Positions 12,198-23,329 of a stretch of DNA of 64,000 nucleotides are shown here, in pieces. Within the stretch, counting starts at the first letter, position 1; each line of letters begins with the position of its first letter. Position numbers and translations under genes: made by a program. Source of the stretch: Triatoma infestans (lineage: Eukaryota; Arthropoda; Insecta; Hemiptera; Reduviidae); the NCBI GenBank assembly GCA_011037195.1, contig JAAEAF010001099.1:62001-126000 (forward strand), given 5' to 3'. Under the pieces are notes generated by a model. That model did not search any database. It saw nothing but the letters and a program-made list of their open reading frames with translations, and was not told the origin of the DNA.

Positions 12198-13285
12198 AAG
12201 TTTCAATTCAGTTTGGTTGATAATAAAAGTAATAAATAAATATTACTTAAATCATATGAAAGAAAAAAGATAAATGATGAAGACCTTGAATGATGAAACT
12301 TGTATCACTTACTAAATGGACAAGTCTAATAACATTGTAAGTACATAATCTTTAGAGGAATATTTTTTAATTGTTTGAAAGGTATAGCAATAAAATATCG
12401 GAGATATAAGGTCAGATGGTTTATATTGAATCTTCCAGTTAACTCATGCCAGATAATAACACTATTAGGTAATAATGAATATCCTTGAGTAATTTTTCTG
12501 CCTATAAAATTGACCACTTCCTGGTTCATGGTTAATTTCATAGTTTCATCTATATAGATTGGTTTTGATTTTTATTATTATTATTTTAGTTTCCACAAAA
12601 CTAATCTACTGATAGCAGTTGCAAGATAACGAAAAATTATTATCATAAAATAAAACAATGGCTCAGATTTAATAGTTCTAACAAGGTTGAAAGTAAAAAA
12701 TTTGTACATTCGTTAAAAATTACAAAAAATGTATTATATTCTAAATCATGAAATTAGTGAAAACTTATTTAAAAAAAATATGTTTTTTTTTTTCAAAATA
12801 AAACACCTCATCTATATAATTTATACTTTTAATAATAAAAGGTTTGGTCTAGTTCACTATTTCAATAGATACTTAGATAAGATTATGATTTCGTTTATCA
12901 GTTTTTTTTAAATCGATTTGACTTTATTTTATGCGTTTCATGTTTTGATAATGAATATGAAAGATAAACAACTCTTGTCTGTCTTTATTCGAATCATCCT
13001 GAAACTTTTGACAAAATTGAAAGTATTACCTCAATACTATCTCTAGGAAACCATATCATGTGGCATCGGTAGATGTAGCGAATTGTAAACTTTATATTTC
13101 ATATATTCCCATGCTTGTACGTATTTTCTTTCTATTTTATTCCTGGCCAGTAAAAATAAATGTTGTGCTCTGAATTTATTTCGAGTGATTTCCGCGTGAC
13201 CAATGTATAGGTAATCTTTATGATTGGTCTTAAGATTTCTGGTACGACAATAGAATTATTTTTTTAAATAAAAATCTAAATACAA
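12198..13285. other. AT-rich intergenic DNA
   Basis: No gene is recognised. The short frames present are AT-driven. The segment from about 13030 could belong to the LTR element that follows on the minus strand, but no motif was seen. Confidence 0.4.
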
Positions 13286-14660
13286 TTATTCATCTCTGAC
13301 GTCATAGAAGAAGGATCGTGCATTGAAGAATCTACTTTTGTGGCATATTTTGGCCAGCCTTCCGCTAAGTAAGACATAATGATAAATTGATTTTTTTTTA
13401 TAACTTGTTTCTTTAGGAATAAGATAGTTAGAGAACTTATAAGAATTTGGGAAGTATGTATAGACGATCAACATTTCGTTATCACAGTTTTCTTTACAGA
13501 AATCTCTTAATAATGAATCAGCTGTGTATAACGAACCGCCTGGGGTTCGGAAAGCTGAAGTTGTAAAATCATTTTTTGCAATCTTAAACAGAGTTTTTCT
13601 TAAACACAAACTGTTACCTCTTTATGACCTAGTAAATATTGTTTAAATTTCATATAATATAGCCTAACATTTAACCAAAGGTTTTTTTTCTAGCTGGGCG
13701 TAAGGTGTCTGTATTTCGGTAGTGCTGTGAAGCATACTTATTAAGAAGCTAGCTCCTAAAACTGTTGAGCTAGCATCCACTGATACTTGAATTGCTTTTG
13801 TAGGTTATAGTAAGTTAAAATGGATGCTGTTAAATTTGTTTTTATTTCATGAAACCATTCTTGAAGATAAAAATCCGAATAGAAATTATCTTGTTTTAAA
13901 ATGTCTTTCAGGCATTTAACTAAGTCTGAATAGTTGCACTATGTGTAGTGAAAGGAAACTGAACACGCCTAAAACACGTGTAGAGATTTTTTACAAGTTG
14001 GTGTTGTGTTTTTAGTGGCTTTTATTTTATCGGGATTAATGCTCGTTCCCTTTGATACAATACAAAAAATACATTTTCTTTTGATAAACTTGATTCCCTA
14101 TAATTTTAGCTTTATTTATGACAGTTTTTAATCTTTCTGCTAGCTGGGAAATAAGTATGTCATCTTGATATGTTCCCTAAGCTTGACTATTCCCTTTAAG
14201 CCGAGCTAATATTCTCTACGAAATATTTCTGCAGCATTGGAGAGTTCAAATGGTACTTTTCCATATATAACTATCAAATGGCGTTTGAAAACAGCATAAA
14301 AGCGAACTTTGAGGTTCTCGGGGGGACCATCCAGTAACCCTTATTAGCGTCAGTTTGGCAAAATATTTAGAACCCCTTAATTTACATGTTATTTCATTTA
14401 AAGTTGGAAAAGGATAATTGGCTTCTTTTAAGTGCTTTATCCAGTGGACTGGGATCTAACCAAATTCTAATTCCTCCAAGTTTAGAAACTATTACAAGCT
14501 GATGCACCCAGGTGGCGCTATAACCGGCTTTACATTAGGATCACACGCAAATTTAATTTTACAGGGAATCAATGCTACTTCATCATGTCCAAATAGTTCA
14601 AAATAATTTTTAGGTTTAATTTAAGTGAATTTATATTAACATCTTCAACTAATCCTAGAT
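13286..14660 (-). mobile_element. Decayed Ty3-type LTR retrotransposon pol (reverse transcriptase to RNase H/integrase border)
   Basis: Read on the minus strand from 14660 down, successive broken frames give the order expected for Ty3/mdg4 pol. A PPG stretch comes before the polymerase (VKPVIAPPG). The 'LDPxxLNxAIK' motif is seen as WLDPSPLDKALKR (14450). 'EITCKLRGSKYFAKL' lies at 14390-14350. 'ANKGYWMVP' and a degenerate 'FxxLPFGxSNAAEIF' follow at 14330-14220. A connection/RNase H region follows. The last frame (13609-13286) carries SLLRDFCKENC, matching the 'DxLSRxxxxxC' end of RNase H, and a tail before integrase. Stops and frameshifts are frequent. LTRs were not found. Confidence 0.65.
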
Positions 14661-14706
14661 GTTTTAAGGCCTAAAATATTGAAACAATTTTTTTTATTAT
14701 ATAAAA

Positions 14707-14766
14707 TAATATGCTCATGGCGCTAATGGCTAAGGCAGTCGATGCGCCCAAAAAAAAAAAAAAAAT
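14707..14766 (+). mobile_element. Possible short SINE tail with poly(A)
   Basis: A short patch richer in GC ('tggcgctaatggctaaggc') reads like a tRNA box A and is followed within 20 bases by a 17-base A run. There is no box B, so it could be a truncated retroelement or chance. Confidence 0.25.
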
Positions 14767-14999
14767 ATGCTCATTCTTTTTAATGAACATATTAAATTAC
14801 AAGATCCATTTACTTTAATAACATCCTGACTAAATTTTATTACAATCTAAGAAGGCTTAATAATATTTTTATTATAACTTAGCATTTTTAATTCTTTTAA
14901 GCTTGAAATATTTCATGTGCCCAATATCAACTTTTAAAGTAACAATTTTGTCATTTATATTCATGCCATAATGTAATCATTTTTTGACGGATCAATATT

Positions 15000-16110
15000 T
15001 CAATAATCAATTACGAACTCACCACGATATTGTGTGAAGCATTCTTAAAAGTCTTGAATTTCAACCCATGAATTTTCTTTAGTCAGCTGCTTTTGCACAT
15101 GTTACCTAAGTGATTATTTCTATTGCACGTTTTCCGTAAACAGGACATTTTCCGAATCAAGATTGGTTCTGTTTCTTCTTGTTTAATCTTTATTTTCCTA
15201 ACTTGAAATGCCTTGTTCTCGATCTACATATTTCTAGGGCCGGTCCCATAGGTCAAAGTTTTTACGTTGAGAAGTATTTTTCGGGCTTCATTGTCTTGAA
15301 TATCACTAATATATACATCCAATATTTTCCTGTTTTTTTTTTTTTGGTAGGTAGTTATTGTCTAAATTAACATCTCCCTCTGAATGGTACCAATTGTTCA
15401 TCAATAACGGTATTCTCATGAGGAAATATACATTTTTTGGCAATTATCATAAATAATGTCAAATTGTTTCTAAGGGGGCCAATTTGTCTGTTTATTTTCT
15501 CATTTGACGATTATAGAAATCACCGAACCTTATGCATCTTAAAAGAAATATAAATCTATTTAACGACACAGACGTTTGAAATATTTCTATCCCTAATCCA
15601 TTAGTATTCCACAAATATTTGACATTTTCATTTTCATAGCCGACAACTTCCTGACAGAAAGAGCAACAGTCGAAGGAAACAACAAATTTCGTATTCTTCA
15701 GTTTTGAAATTATTTTGCTATTGTGTTACTGTAGGAATCACTTACTTTCTTGAAATACAGGTTGGTACAATCGGAAATGATTCTGATCATTGTTGTATAT
15801 CAGCAAATCAGCATACTGTATTGACGTTTCAGCACTATTTGCAGAGGGCATTACACTAGGTAAGTGAATAACTAAGTTACAAGATTTGATTCAAACATTG
15901 CTGACTAATCTTGTAATCTCCATTTGGTTTTCTGGCAGTACCAAAAAAACATAATCGGTGCTCACTCATAGATTCCTCTGGAACACTGTCTCTATCTTCC
16001 AGTAAAGTTTCTGATTCGTAGTCAGAATGTAATTAGTTCTTCGATGTTGCTGACATCGGATTCTGACGTAAAAGATCTTAATTCATCAGAGTGATGATCT
16101 TCTCTATTCC
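15000..16110 (-). mobile_element. piggyBac-type transposase fossil
   Basis: piggyBac transposases cut and paste at TTAA with a DDD catalytic centre. On the minus strand the family order is visible across frameshifts. An acidic N-terminus comes first (ESETLLEDRDSVPEE, 16020-15975), then CFFGTARKP. Next is YLWNTNGLGIEIFQTSVSLN and RFIFLLRCIRFGDF (about 15610-15500), then DKLAPLRNNL. The ENTVIDEQLVPFRGRC catalytic stretch (about 15420-15370), holding one family aspartate, and a weak 'PTKxxKY/KILDVYI' match follow. A Cys-rich stretch near 15130 may be the C-terminal zinc region. At least three frameshifts are needed. Terminal repeats and TTAA duplications were not located. Confidence 0.75.
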
Positions 16111-16827
16111 TCTGAAAAAGATTTTAAACTTCGGCTTGCTACTGACGTAGGACATTATTAAATATAAATTGATTAAAAACAATAAATAAAGTAATAGAAA
16201 GAACCAAAAACAAAAATTTAATTTTCAAAAAAGTTACTGATACATAAGTGCACACTTTCACAAAGCCCAACAAATATTTTACTTAACTGTGCTTTTTTTT
16301 AAAACAAAGCTACATACATTCACAACAAAGGTTCTAAAATGACTTGCGATAATCTCGTAGGAACGTACTGAAAATATGAGCAGTGTTCTCAACTCACAAA
16401 ATAGATAAAAACAGTTATATCTAGCAAAGAAAATACAAGACAAGGGTTAAATTAAAAAAAAAAAAAAATGAAAAAATTAATACATAATCGATGTATTCAT
16501 TTCTAAAATCGATTTATATTTTATATATAACACAGGATATATTAATCGTTATTTGATTATTATTACTCCACACATGATTTTGTTCAATGTAGCTTGCAGT
16601 TCGATTTTCAGTAGATGTGTAATCTTATTAGACATTTTTAGATCGTCAGAAATAGAAATACTTATCGATAGCATGAACTCTTGAAGAACACAAATAAGTC
16701 ACATATTACGAAAAAATCTCTACTATCTGTTAGAAGCCGCACAAAGTTATGCTCTCTAAGTAAATAAAAGTTCAATATTTATGTATTTATTTTAGTTACG
16801 AAAATTAAAATTTTTCATAATTTTTAC
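16111..16827. other. AT-rich intergenic DNA
   Basis: No gene is recognised. It contains an A run at 16455-16468. It abuts the left TAA target duplication of the Harbinger-like element. Confidence 0.5.
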
Positions 16828-16830
16828 TAA

Positions 16831-17550
16831 AGCCGGCTACACACGTAACTGCATACTTGAACGGTATACATGCGCAGGTCTTTTGTGTAAGTATACATGT
16901 GATCCACACGGCTCATGTATACTTGAACAGGTAGCAGCTGGCGACTATGGCCGAAGACGACGATCTCGCTTTAGCTGCTTTTGTTTTAATTTACCAAAGA
17001 AAAAAGTCAACGAAAAGATCGTTCTTTGTGGTGTAAAGAATGGCTGAAGAAACGAAAAAGCTATTCACACATTAATTTATTAAGTGAATTGAAATTTTAC
17101 GCACGGGACTGGCATAATTATCTGAGAATGGATGAAGAAACTTACCTTCACCTTTTATCACTAGTTACTCCTTTGATTAAAAGGCATAAGCAACATCTTT
17201 TTTCCCCTTATCGTGGTAGTCTTTACACTTTACATTCCACAGACACGGTTCGCTTTCATAGATATGAATAAATTCTTCTATAATTGATCTATGCCCCTTC
17301 CTAAAATTAACCGACATAATTATTTATAAATTATATATTTTAATAATATAACCTTTATACACTTTTACTGACTGAGAGGTTGCACAATGACGTTTTAAAC
17401 ATGAACAAGATGGCGCGCACAAGTATGCAGTATGAAATTTTAAACATTTTCTGACTTATGCAAGTTTTCCATACAAACGATCAAGTATGCATGTACAAGC
17501 AGACTGCGCATGTATACCGTTCAAGTATGCAGTTACGTGTGTAGCCGGCT
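16831..17550 (+). mobile_element. PIF/Harbinger derivative with perfect 47-bp terminal inverted repeats
   Basis: The ends 16831-16877 and 17504-17550 are exact reverse complements over 47 bases, beginning AGCCGGCTACACACG. They are flanked by TAA at 16828-16830 and 17551-17553, the 3-bp TWA target duplication typical of PIF/Harbinger. The interior holds only the first part of a HARBI1-like transposase frame. At 720 bp, far below an autonomous element, it must be mobilised in trans if at all. Identical ends suggest recent movement. Confidence 0.9.
16947..17271 (+). pseudogene. HARBI1-like transposase, N-terminal remnant
   Basis: An ATG at 16947 opens MAEDDDLALAAFVLIYQRKK, like the acidic/hydrophobic start of HARBI1-type transposases. 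After a frameshift in the A-rich codons near 17000, the next frame reads SLWCKEWLKKRKSYSH, ELKFYARDWHNYLRMDEET and YLHLLSLVTPLIKR. This matches the 'W-v-r-x-w-l-x-x-R...fxxflRMdxxtFxxLLxxvxPxixk' pattern. The frame stops at 17271 and the DDE catalytic domain is absent. The result is about 110 residues against the family's usual 350-400. Confidence 0.75.
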
Positions 17551-17553
17551 TAA

Positions 17554-18235
17554 GTAATTCATTATTTTGTATCAATATAATTTTACATAGCTTCCTACTT
17601 TCTCTTATGAATAAAACTTATGAACACTTAAGTTTGCTTTGGATTTCTCTAGTTATGTCCGAAAATGCCTTCCGTTTGACTGTCAGTTGCATTTAGTAGA
17701 TACCAGCTGGATGATCTTCGCGCTTTAATATTTTTAGGTGATGCTGAAGCTGAACTTAATAAGTGAAATATTTAGAAAAATAAAAAGAATGACAGGTAAC
17801 TTATGTCTAAAATAAATTTTCTTTAAAACAGTTTCATACAAAAGTGAAAAATCATTCTGTGTTTAAAATGTATTGAGTCGTTTCCGAGAAAAAAAAAGTG
17901 CAAAATTTCTCCTAGAATTGTGGGGACCCATTATGAAGAATGGTGTAATGAATGACAAGTCTGAGTGAGGGACAAACTGTTGTGTTATAGTATAAGATAG
18001 GTTTTCCTTAATGTTTTAGAGCACATGTTAATTAAAAGATTATAGTGTATTTTGTATTTTTGTACTTAGTTGATTGGAAAATACATTTTAATAATTCTGT
18101 TTGTAAATAAGTAGTGTGTTTTTTCAGTATTTTTTCCTCTACTATTTTGTTTTTATTAGTGTCCTATTTTTCCCATATTGGTAGATGAACATTCAATAAC
18201 ATTTGGCTAGCAGCATGGGCAATTTATTAATTATA
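17554..18235. other. AT-rich intergenic DNA
   Basis: No gene or repeat boundary is recognised. It may contain the degraded left end of the BEL/Pao element that follows. Confidence 0.4.
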
Positions 18236-18239
18236 TTGA

Positions 18240-19660
18240 TAGGGAAAAGGCTAAGAAAAGTAGAGGTGTAATACGATGGTTATTTACTATGTAGATTATT
18301 TCAACGAAAAACTATTGAAAAAATGAATCTACAAGAAGGACATGCTGTTTTTCAATCAGAGGAAAAGTATTGGGAAATATTGAGAAAGACGACGAAATTA
18401 TTGGGCTGTTATATGGTGATGCCAAAGAAGAGGATTTGGAAGCTGAAAGAGCTGCTTTAGTTAAATATCGCAGTATGTTTAATATGGTAAGATTTTAATT
18501 GAAGATATTAGTGCATCAGAGAAAAACCTTGTCGATGACACGTGCAATGTAACAAGCTCAAAAACCTTAAATAGAAAGTATAAACTTCCAGATAGTTATA
18601 GAACTTGTACAGGGGCGGGTGTTGGTGCAGTGGTTATGAGCTTGGAATTTGTCAGCGGGAGGACCCCAGTTCGAGTCCCGCGTAAAACAGATAAATATTA
18701 TATTTGTTTAGAAAATGTTATTAGTGAAGTAGGTGCTTCCGTCCCCGTCCACGACACCCAATTTGTTAGTTGGATGTTAAGCCCTCCTGAAAAAAAAGGG
18801 CAATATTTGATTTTTTTTTTTTTACTTAAAGATCTTGGAAAATTTATTGGTGACCTAAATGAATAGTTACCGTTTTGGAACCATTTTCAAAGTATACATG
18901 ACAATGAAGCCATCGTTGTAATATATAAGTTCCATTGCCTGATTCGATTCAAGCCAATGTGCCAAATTCAAGGGCACCACGGATGAATGATATCCCTTAG
19001 TGATAGAAGCTATAAAAGAACGGTTTCATATAAAAGATCTACTAATTGATATATTGTTAGAGAACTATGGCAGAAAATAAAACAAGTTTGTCTGAAATAT
19101 ATGACAAATTAGTGTTATTTACGAACTACAGAAGAACGTAGTATTACTAAAGGTAGCTCTTCTACGACCTTTATTCGAATCTTGCAATTGGTAAACGAGG
19201 GTTTGATAGAACAAGTTATTCGTTCTGATTCAGAGTAGGGTATTCATCACATTTTTTCTATCAACTTCAACGGTTGGAAAAGGTTTTCAATTCTAAGTGA
19301 TAAAAGAGAATAGTTTACATTTAGGATAAAACCTGTATTCAATGCCTCAGCTCATGAAAAGAAATTTCTGGTCATTAAATGAATGTCTGGAAAAAGGTTA
19401 TAATTTACCACATTACGTATGAAACGAATTGGAGTGATTGCTGATAACAGGACATTTTTACACATCACTTTAATCCAAGTGAGAGGGACAATTTGTTTCC
19501 TGTGGAAACTGCAGCACAAGAACTTCAAATACAACGCCACAGAAGACTTGTGTGCGGTGTAATAAGTAGCCCTTACTTGTTGAACGAAGTCATAAGATAT
19601 GAACTATCGAAATTAATAGAAGGGAGATATAATTGGCCAGGTGAAACTTGTGGTTAGTGT
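18240..19660 (+). mobile_element. BEL/Pao LTR retrotransposon fossil (gag and part of pol)
   Basis: Across many frameshifts the plus strand gives BEL/Pao landmarks in order. The charged gag N-terminus shows EKDDEIIGLLYGDAKEEDLE and AERAALVKYRSMFN (18370-18480). The 'F-x-G-x-x-x-E-W-x-P-F-W-x-x-F-x-S-I-H' capsid signature is seen as GKFIGDLNE, then LPFWNHFQSIHDNEAI (18835-18920). Next come 'IxxLLxxYGRK' and the reverse transcriptase piece LNECLEKGYNLP (19375). Then NPSERDNLF and the piece around VCGVISSPYLLNEVI (19480-19600), equivalent to the 'LVFGVxSSPFLL' motif. Gag is split by a SINE at 18611-18830. Protease and integrase are not seen. Confidence 0.65.
18611..18830 (+). mobile_element. tRNA-derived SINE
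   Basis: A tRNA-like head shows box A (tggtgcagtggttatg, about 18622) and a good box B (agttcgagtcc, about 18668) at the normal spacing. A non-tRNA body ends in 'gatgttaagccctcctg' and an A/T-rich tail near 18790-18830. It lies inside the BEL/Pao gag, so it inserted after that element was already resident. The acceptor-stem ends do not pair as a functional tRNA would. Confidence 0.65.
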
Positions 19661-20135
19661 AGATCATGGTTAGTGTGTACTAGCCCAAATAAAAACATTG
19701 CAAAGAGGTTATTTTTCCACATTAATTTAAAATTAACGAAGCCAATGAAAATTGTTCTTTATCATTAATGAGATGTAATGAAAGGAAATGAATAAAAGGT
19801 ATAACTTTGTAAAAACACATTTTATTAAGACTCATAATATTGTATTTATTTGGTCTAATGTAATTTGCAGACAATGAGAAGGAATGATAATTATTTTTAG
19901 TTATTGCTTTCTTATTTTTTTTTTTTTTTGAAGGGGGGCCGGCCAATGCACCGCGACCCGTTTCGATCTATTGTGCTATGCCCCCTGGGGTGCCGCAGGC
20001 TATTGCCCACAGCACCCGAACAGATTCCTTCTGTGAACATCCCTTCTACAAAACCTCCATCAGGTTGAGATCCCTGAGGAATCCCAATACCCTGACGGGC
20101 TCTAGAGAGGGTAGTCCCCCTCCTCCACCTGGTAG

Positions 20136-21107
20136 CTACCCAGGTTCTTGAATCTTCTCTGAGTGGCAGCCTCGCAGTCTGTTAGGAGATGTAGTTTCCT
20201 CTAGCTGCCCACAGAATCTGTATGAGCTGTCATTTTCCAAACCCAGCTTCACCAGGTGTCCTCTAAGTCGGCAAGGCCCCGTGAGGAAACCCGTAAGAAC
20301 GCGGAGCTTGTTCTCGCTCAATCCGATGCAGGCCTCAGAGCTCCGTTGGTTATAATTTCCCAAGCAGATCTTAGCCTGCCGTAAAACGGGGAGAGAGTAC
20401 CAGAGTTGAGATCTCCTCGTCTCCTCCTCCTTCCTAAGTTCCTCCAACAGAAACTGGTCGCTGACCCCACAAAAAGGTTCCGGCCCTAGGAGCGGGGTCC
20501 TAGCGCCTATCTTGGCCAGGGCGTCAGCCATCTCATTCCCTTCAATGCCAACATGCCCCGGCACCCACCACAGGGTGACTTTGTTCCTCCTGCTTAGGTT
20601 ATTAAGTTTACCTAGGCATTCCCAGACCATTTTAGAGCTGATAATCGATGCACTCAATGCTCCAATGGCTGCTTGACTTTCGGAAAGGATTACAATCTCC
20701 TGGTTCCTATATCCCCTATCGATGTTAAATTGTACGCATCTTCCAACAGCGTATATCTCCGCCTGGAAGATGCTGGGAAAATTACCCATGGGTTCCGAGT
20801 GCTTGATCCTTGGACCAACCACTCCCGCCCCAGTCCCCTCGAGGGACTTAGACCCATCCGTATACCATTTAATGGCATGTTCCTTAATGCCCAACAGAGC
20901 GGATCCCCCGCTACACCCACTTTTGGTGCCCAGCTTCAAAGAAAAATTCTTAGTGAAGCTGTATTTCTTAATCATGTTATCTCTAGGGAGGTGCCAGATA
21001 GGGGAGCCCAAAGGTGAGGATAGCCAGTCCCTGAGCCCAGACCCCCCTTCTCCTGCACCACCCCTAGAAATCCTAAGAAGAGCTCCCTTCGCCGCCCTTT
21101 CCACCAC
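20136..21107 (-). pseudogene. LINE RNase H domain (3' part of ORF2)
   Basis: This is an open frame of 323 codons. RNase H removes the RNA strand during element copying. Catalytic landmarks are WYTDGSKSLEGTGAG (first Asp), IFQAEIYAV (Glu), ILSESQAAI where Ser replaces the usual Asp of 'SDSQAA', and WWVPGHVGIEGNEMADALAK (His and final Asp). The Ser substitution at the third acidic position would be expected to abolish activity. The C-terminus carries FCGQLEETTS, part of a zinc patch, then runs out of frame. Confidence 0.8.
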
Positions 21108-21349
21108 TAGGTGCAGAGGTGACAGATTGAGGATAACCTCAATTCAGCGGTCGGACAAGTCCGCATAGTCCCCGTTATGCATAAGCATGCGAGCCGCTGT
21201 ACCTTGTCAAGAGTCCTCTTGACTGATACTACCTCAGACCATGCCACTGCGCCGGAGGGGATGACTGGTCTCACCATCGTGGTGTACATCCACCGTAGGA
21301 TACTTGGGGGGCATCCCCAGGATTTGCCCGCCATCCTCCTACATACCAT
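21107..21349 (-). pseudogene. LINE reverse transcriptase thumb fragment
   Basis: The 80-codon frame reads WMYTTMVRPVIPSGAVAWSE and TLDKVQRLACLCITGTMRT. This is the 'lY.tvv.P.l.Yg..vW...l...Q R.....tGa.rt.pt.al' thumb/connection segment that precedes RNase H in this group. It is shifted relative to the RNase H frame, so ORF2 is broken here. Confidence 0.7.
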
Positions 21350-21489
21350 GAGAGTGCCAGCGGCCTTACTAACAATTGATTCAATGTGTTTCTTCCATAG
21401 GATTTTACTATCGAAAGTTACCTCTAGGTACTTAACCCAATTCTTCTCCGACTAGCCGGATATTTTTCAGGCGTTGAAGTGTTCTTTTC

Positions 21490-22197
21490 CTAGTGAAGAG
21501 CATCGCAGAGGTCCACTGAACCACACCACCCACTAGTAATATCTATTATTATTTCACAGAGGGTTTCTTCAAACTTTCCTCCAGCAATTATGACGACGTC
21601 ATCGGCATATCCCTGACAGGAAATACCGAGGTCCGTCAGCTTGCAGAGGAGCTCATCAACCACCAGGCTCCACATTAGGGGTGACAAGACTCTATATGCA
21701 AGGACGGCCTTGCGGACAGCCGCGAGTAGTGCCGGAGATGATGGTCCGTGAGCCCAGAGAAGAGCGCGTTGCTCCCCGTCCTGCGTATAGCTGTCATCAG
21801 GTCTTTTGAGCGACATCGTTGCTCCAACGCCATGCTTGGCCATAACTTTAAGCAGTCTGGCCGCCACGGGTAGGGAGCTAATGTCCTCACAGAATTTCCT
21901 ATAACTGGTCCTTTTAGCCTTCCTAATCTCCTTGTTGTAGGCAGTAAGTGCCCGCGTGTAGCTCTGCCAATCTCCAGTGCGCATCGCCCTATTAAAGAGC
22001 TTGCGCACTTTGAATCTTAAATTGGACAGATCCCTGCTCCACCAGGGGGCATCCCTACAACAAAGGAGTCTGCTCAAGGGGCAGCTGTCTTCAAAGGCGC
22101 CTACCACCGCCCCATTCAGTTCCTCCACCCTATTCTCCAGCTCCAAACGACCCTGCGGCGCCCTCGCAGTGTCAATGCAATTTAGAGCGCAGCCCAA
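21490..22197 (-). pseudogene. LINE ORF2 linker and reverse transcriptase with internal deletion
   Basis: The open frame has 235 codons. The first half (PWWSRDLSNLRFKVRKLFNR, then YKKEIRKAK-like residues) is the endonuclease-RT linker common to these LINEs. It passes directly into VLSPLMWSLVVDELLCKL and GYADDVVII, the palm motif with the catalytic aspartates. About 150 residues of fingers and palm that should lie between are missing, yet the frame stays open across the join. Confidence 0.7.
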
Positions 22198-22370
22198 ATT
22201 GGTAACGAATTCCTCCCAATTTGTACGTCTGGGGTTTCACCACTCCACTCCCCCATCACCAAGCCCCTCTAGATTGAATGTAATAATTCGATGATCTCAA
22301 AGGGAAGGCTCATCCGAGACTTCCCAGCTCCCAACGAACTGCCCGATGCTAGGACTGCCGAAAGTAATGT

Positions 22371-22841
22371 CTAAAATTCCTCCCTTACCCTAGTCACAAA
22401 CGTAGGTGCCGCCCCAACATTAAAAATGTCCAGGTTAAGTTGGAGGATAAACTCTAAAAGGTACTCACCTCTTCTGTTATCTCTTCTACTCCCCCACACT
22501 CTGTTGTGGGCATTCGCATCGCACCCAATGAGGAGAGGCAGCTTCCGCTCCCGGCAGTATTCCACCAAACTCTGCACCTCCGCCGGCGGTACATCCCTGT
22601 CCCAAGCGAAGTAACTGGATGCTATCACAAAGGCGCGGTTGTTGCCTCCATAGTTCAGATGGGCCAAAATGGATACCAGATCCCCCGTCGTAAATTCTGA
22701 AAAGCAAGTGTAATTAATATTATTTCTGATCAGGTTGTAGGCCCTAGGATTTTCGCTTTTAGCAAGCCATACTACCTTGCTGTACTTACCTGACAGTCCG
22801 CAAATCCGTCCTTTGACTGTCCACGGCTCCGGAATCATCAC
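22371..22841 (-). pseudogene. LINE APE-type endonuclease fragment
   Basis: This is an open frame of 156 codons beginning IPEPWTVKGRICGL. It contains the conserved LLIGCDANAHNRVWGS and NRRGEYLLEFI motifs of the APE-like endonuclease that nicks target DNA. The N-terminal catalytic Asn/Glu region is absent or out of frame, and the last catalytic 'SDH' region is missing. It is followed by a frameshift into the linker frame. Confidence 0.75.
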
Positions 22842-23329
22842 CAGAATAGCCTTTTGGTGATCAACCTTACAATGGTGGCCGATGCCCCCTTTGCATGGTG
22901 CAAGTTCACCTGGGCTACCCGGTGCTCAGTCTCAAGGGGTGCTTACTCATGGAAAGGTGGGGGCACCCCCTCCTCCCCCAGAAGCTTCTCCTCTGCTTTG
23001 ACAGAGAGACTTGCCCGGAGAGCTGAGAGATCTTTCTTGTTATTACATTTCATACTTTCGTTTCATTTTTTTAATTTAATTTTTCAGTTGTAACGCTAAT
23101 TCATTCTCCGAAGATGTTGCGTAATCTGTGAATTTCTCTGAGTTGTCTCTCGTCTGGATTAACAACCTAAAGTTGTTTTAAAATGTTTCTTACGCTTCAT
23201 TGATTATCAGAAAATGTTATTTCACTTTTTTTCTAACAACTTTTACGGTTGGAAAAGGTTTTTAATTTTATAAAATTCATGAATTTCCGTAATTTCCCCT
23301 TTTTTCAAAATTATCAATATCTGTAATGG

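Larger units (their letters stand above)
19914..23030 (-). mobile_element. I/LOA/R1-like LINE with RNase H, internally deleted
   Basis: The element is GC-rich against AT-rich flanks. On the minus strand it runs from about 23030 (5', truncated) to 19914 (3', marked by a run of T on the plus strand that is its poly(A) tail). It holds an endonuclease remnant, a reverse transcriptase missing its middle, and an RNase H domain. A Cys-rich C-terminal patch (YRFCGQLEE) follows. The order endonuclease, RT, RNase H restricts it to the I, LOA, R1 or Ingi groups. ORF1 is not present. The sharp composition change at both ends supports the borders to within some tens of bases. Confidence 0.8.

Noticed and set aside
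12326..12911. Short frames of 60-71 codons
   Set aside because: No recognisable similarity, low-complexity AT-driven composition, and lengths expected by chance.
18622..18680. Possible tRNA gene (boxes A and B at normal spacing)
   Set aside because: The ends do not pair as an acceptor stem, the body continues into unrelated sequence with an A/T-rich tail, and it interrupts a retroelement. It is a SINE head.
20673..21168. Plus-strand frames of 114 and 148 codons
   Set aside because: They lie opposite the LINE RNase H frame, which carries recognisable motifs. The plus-strand products do not.
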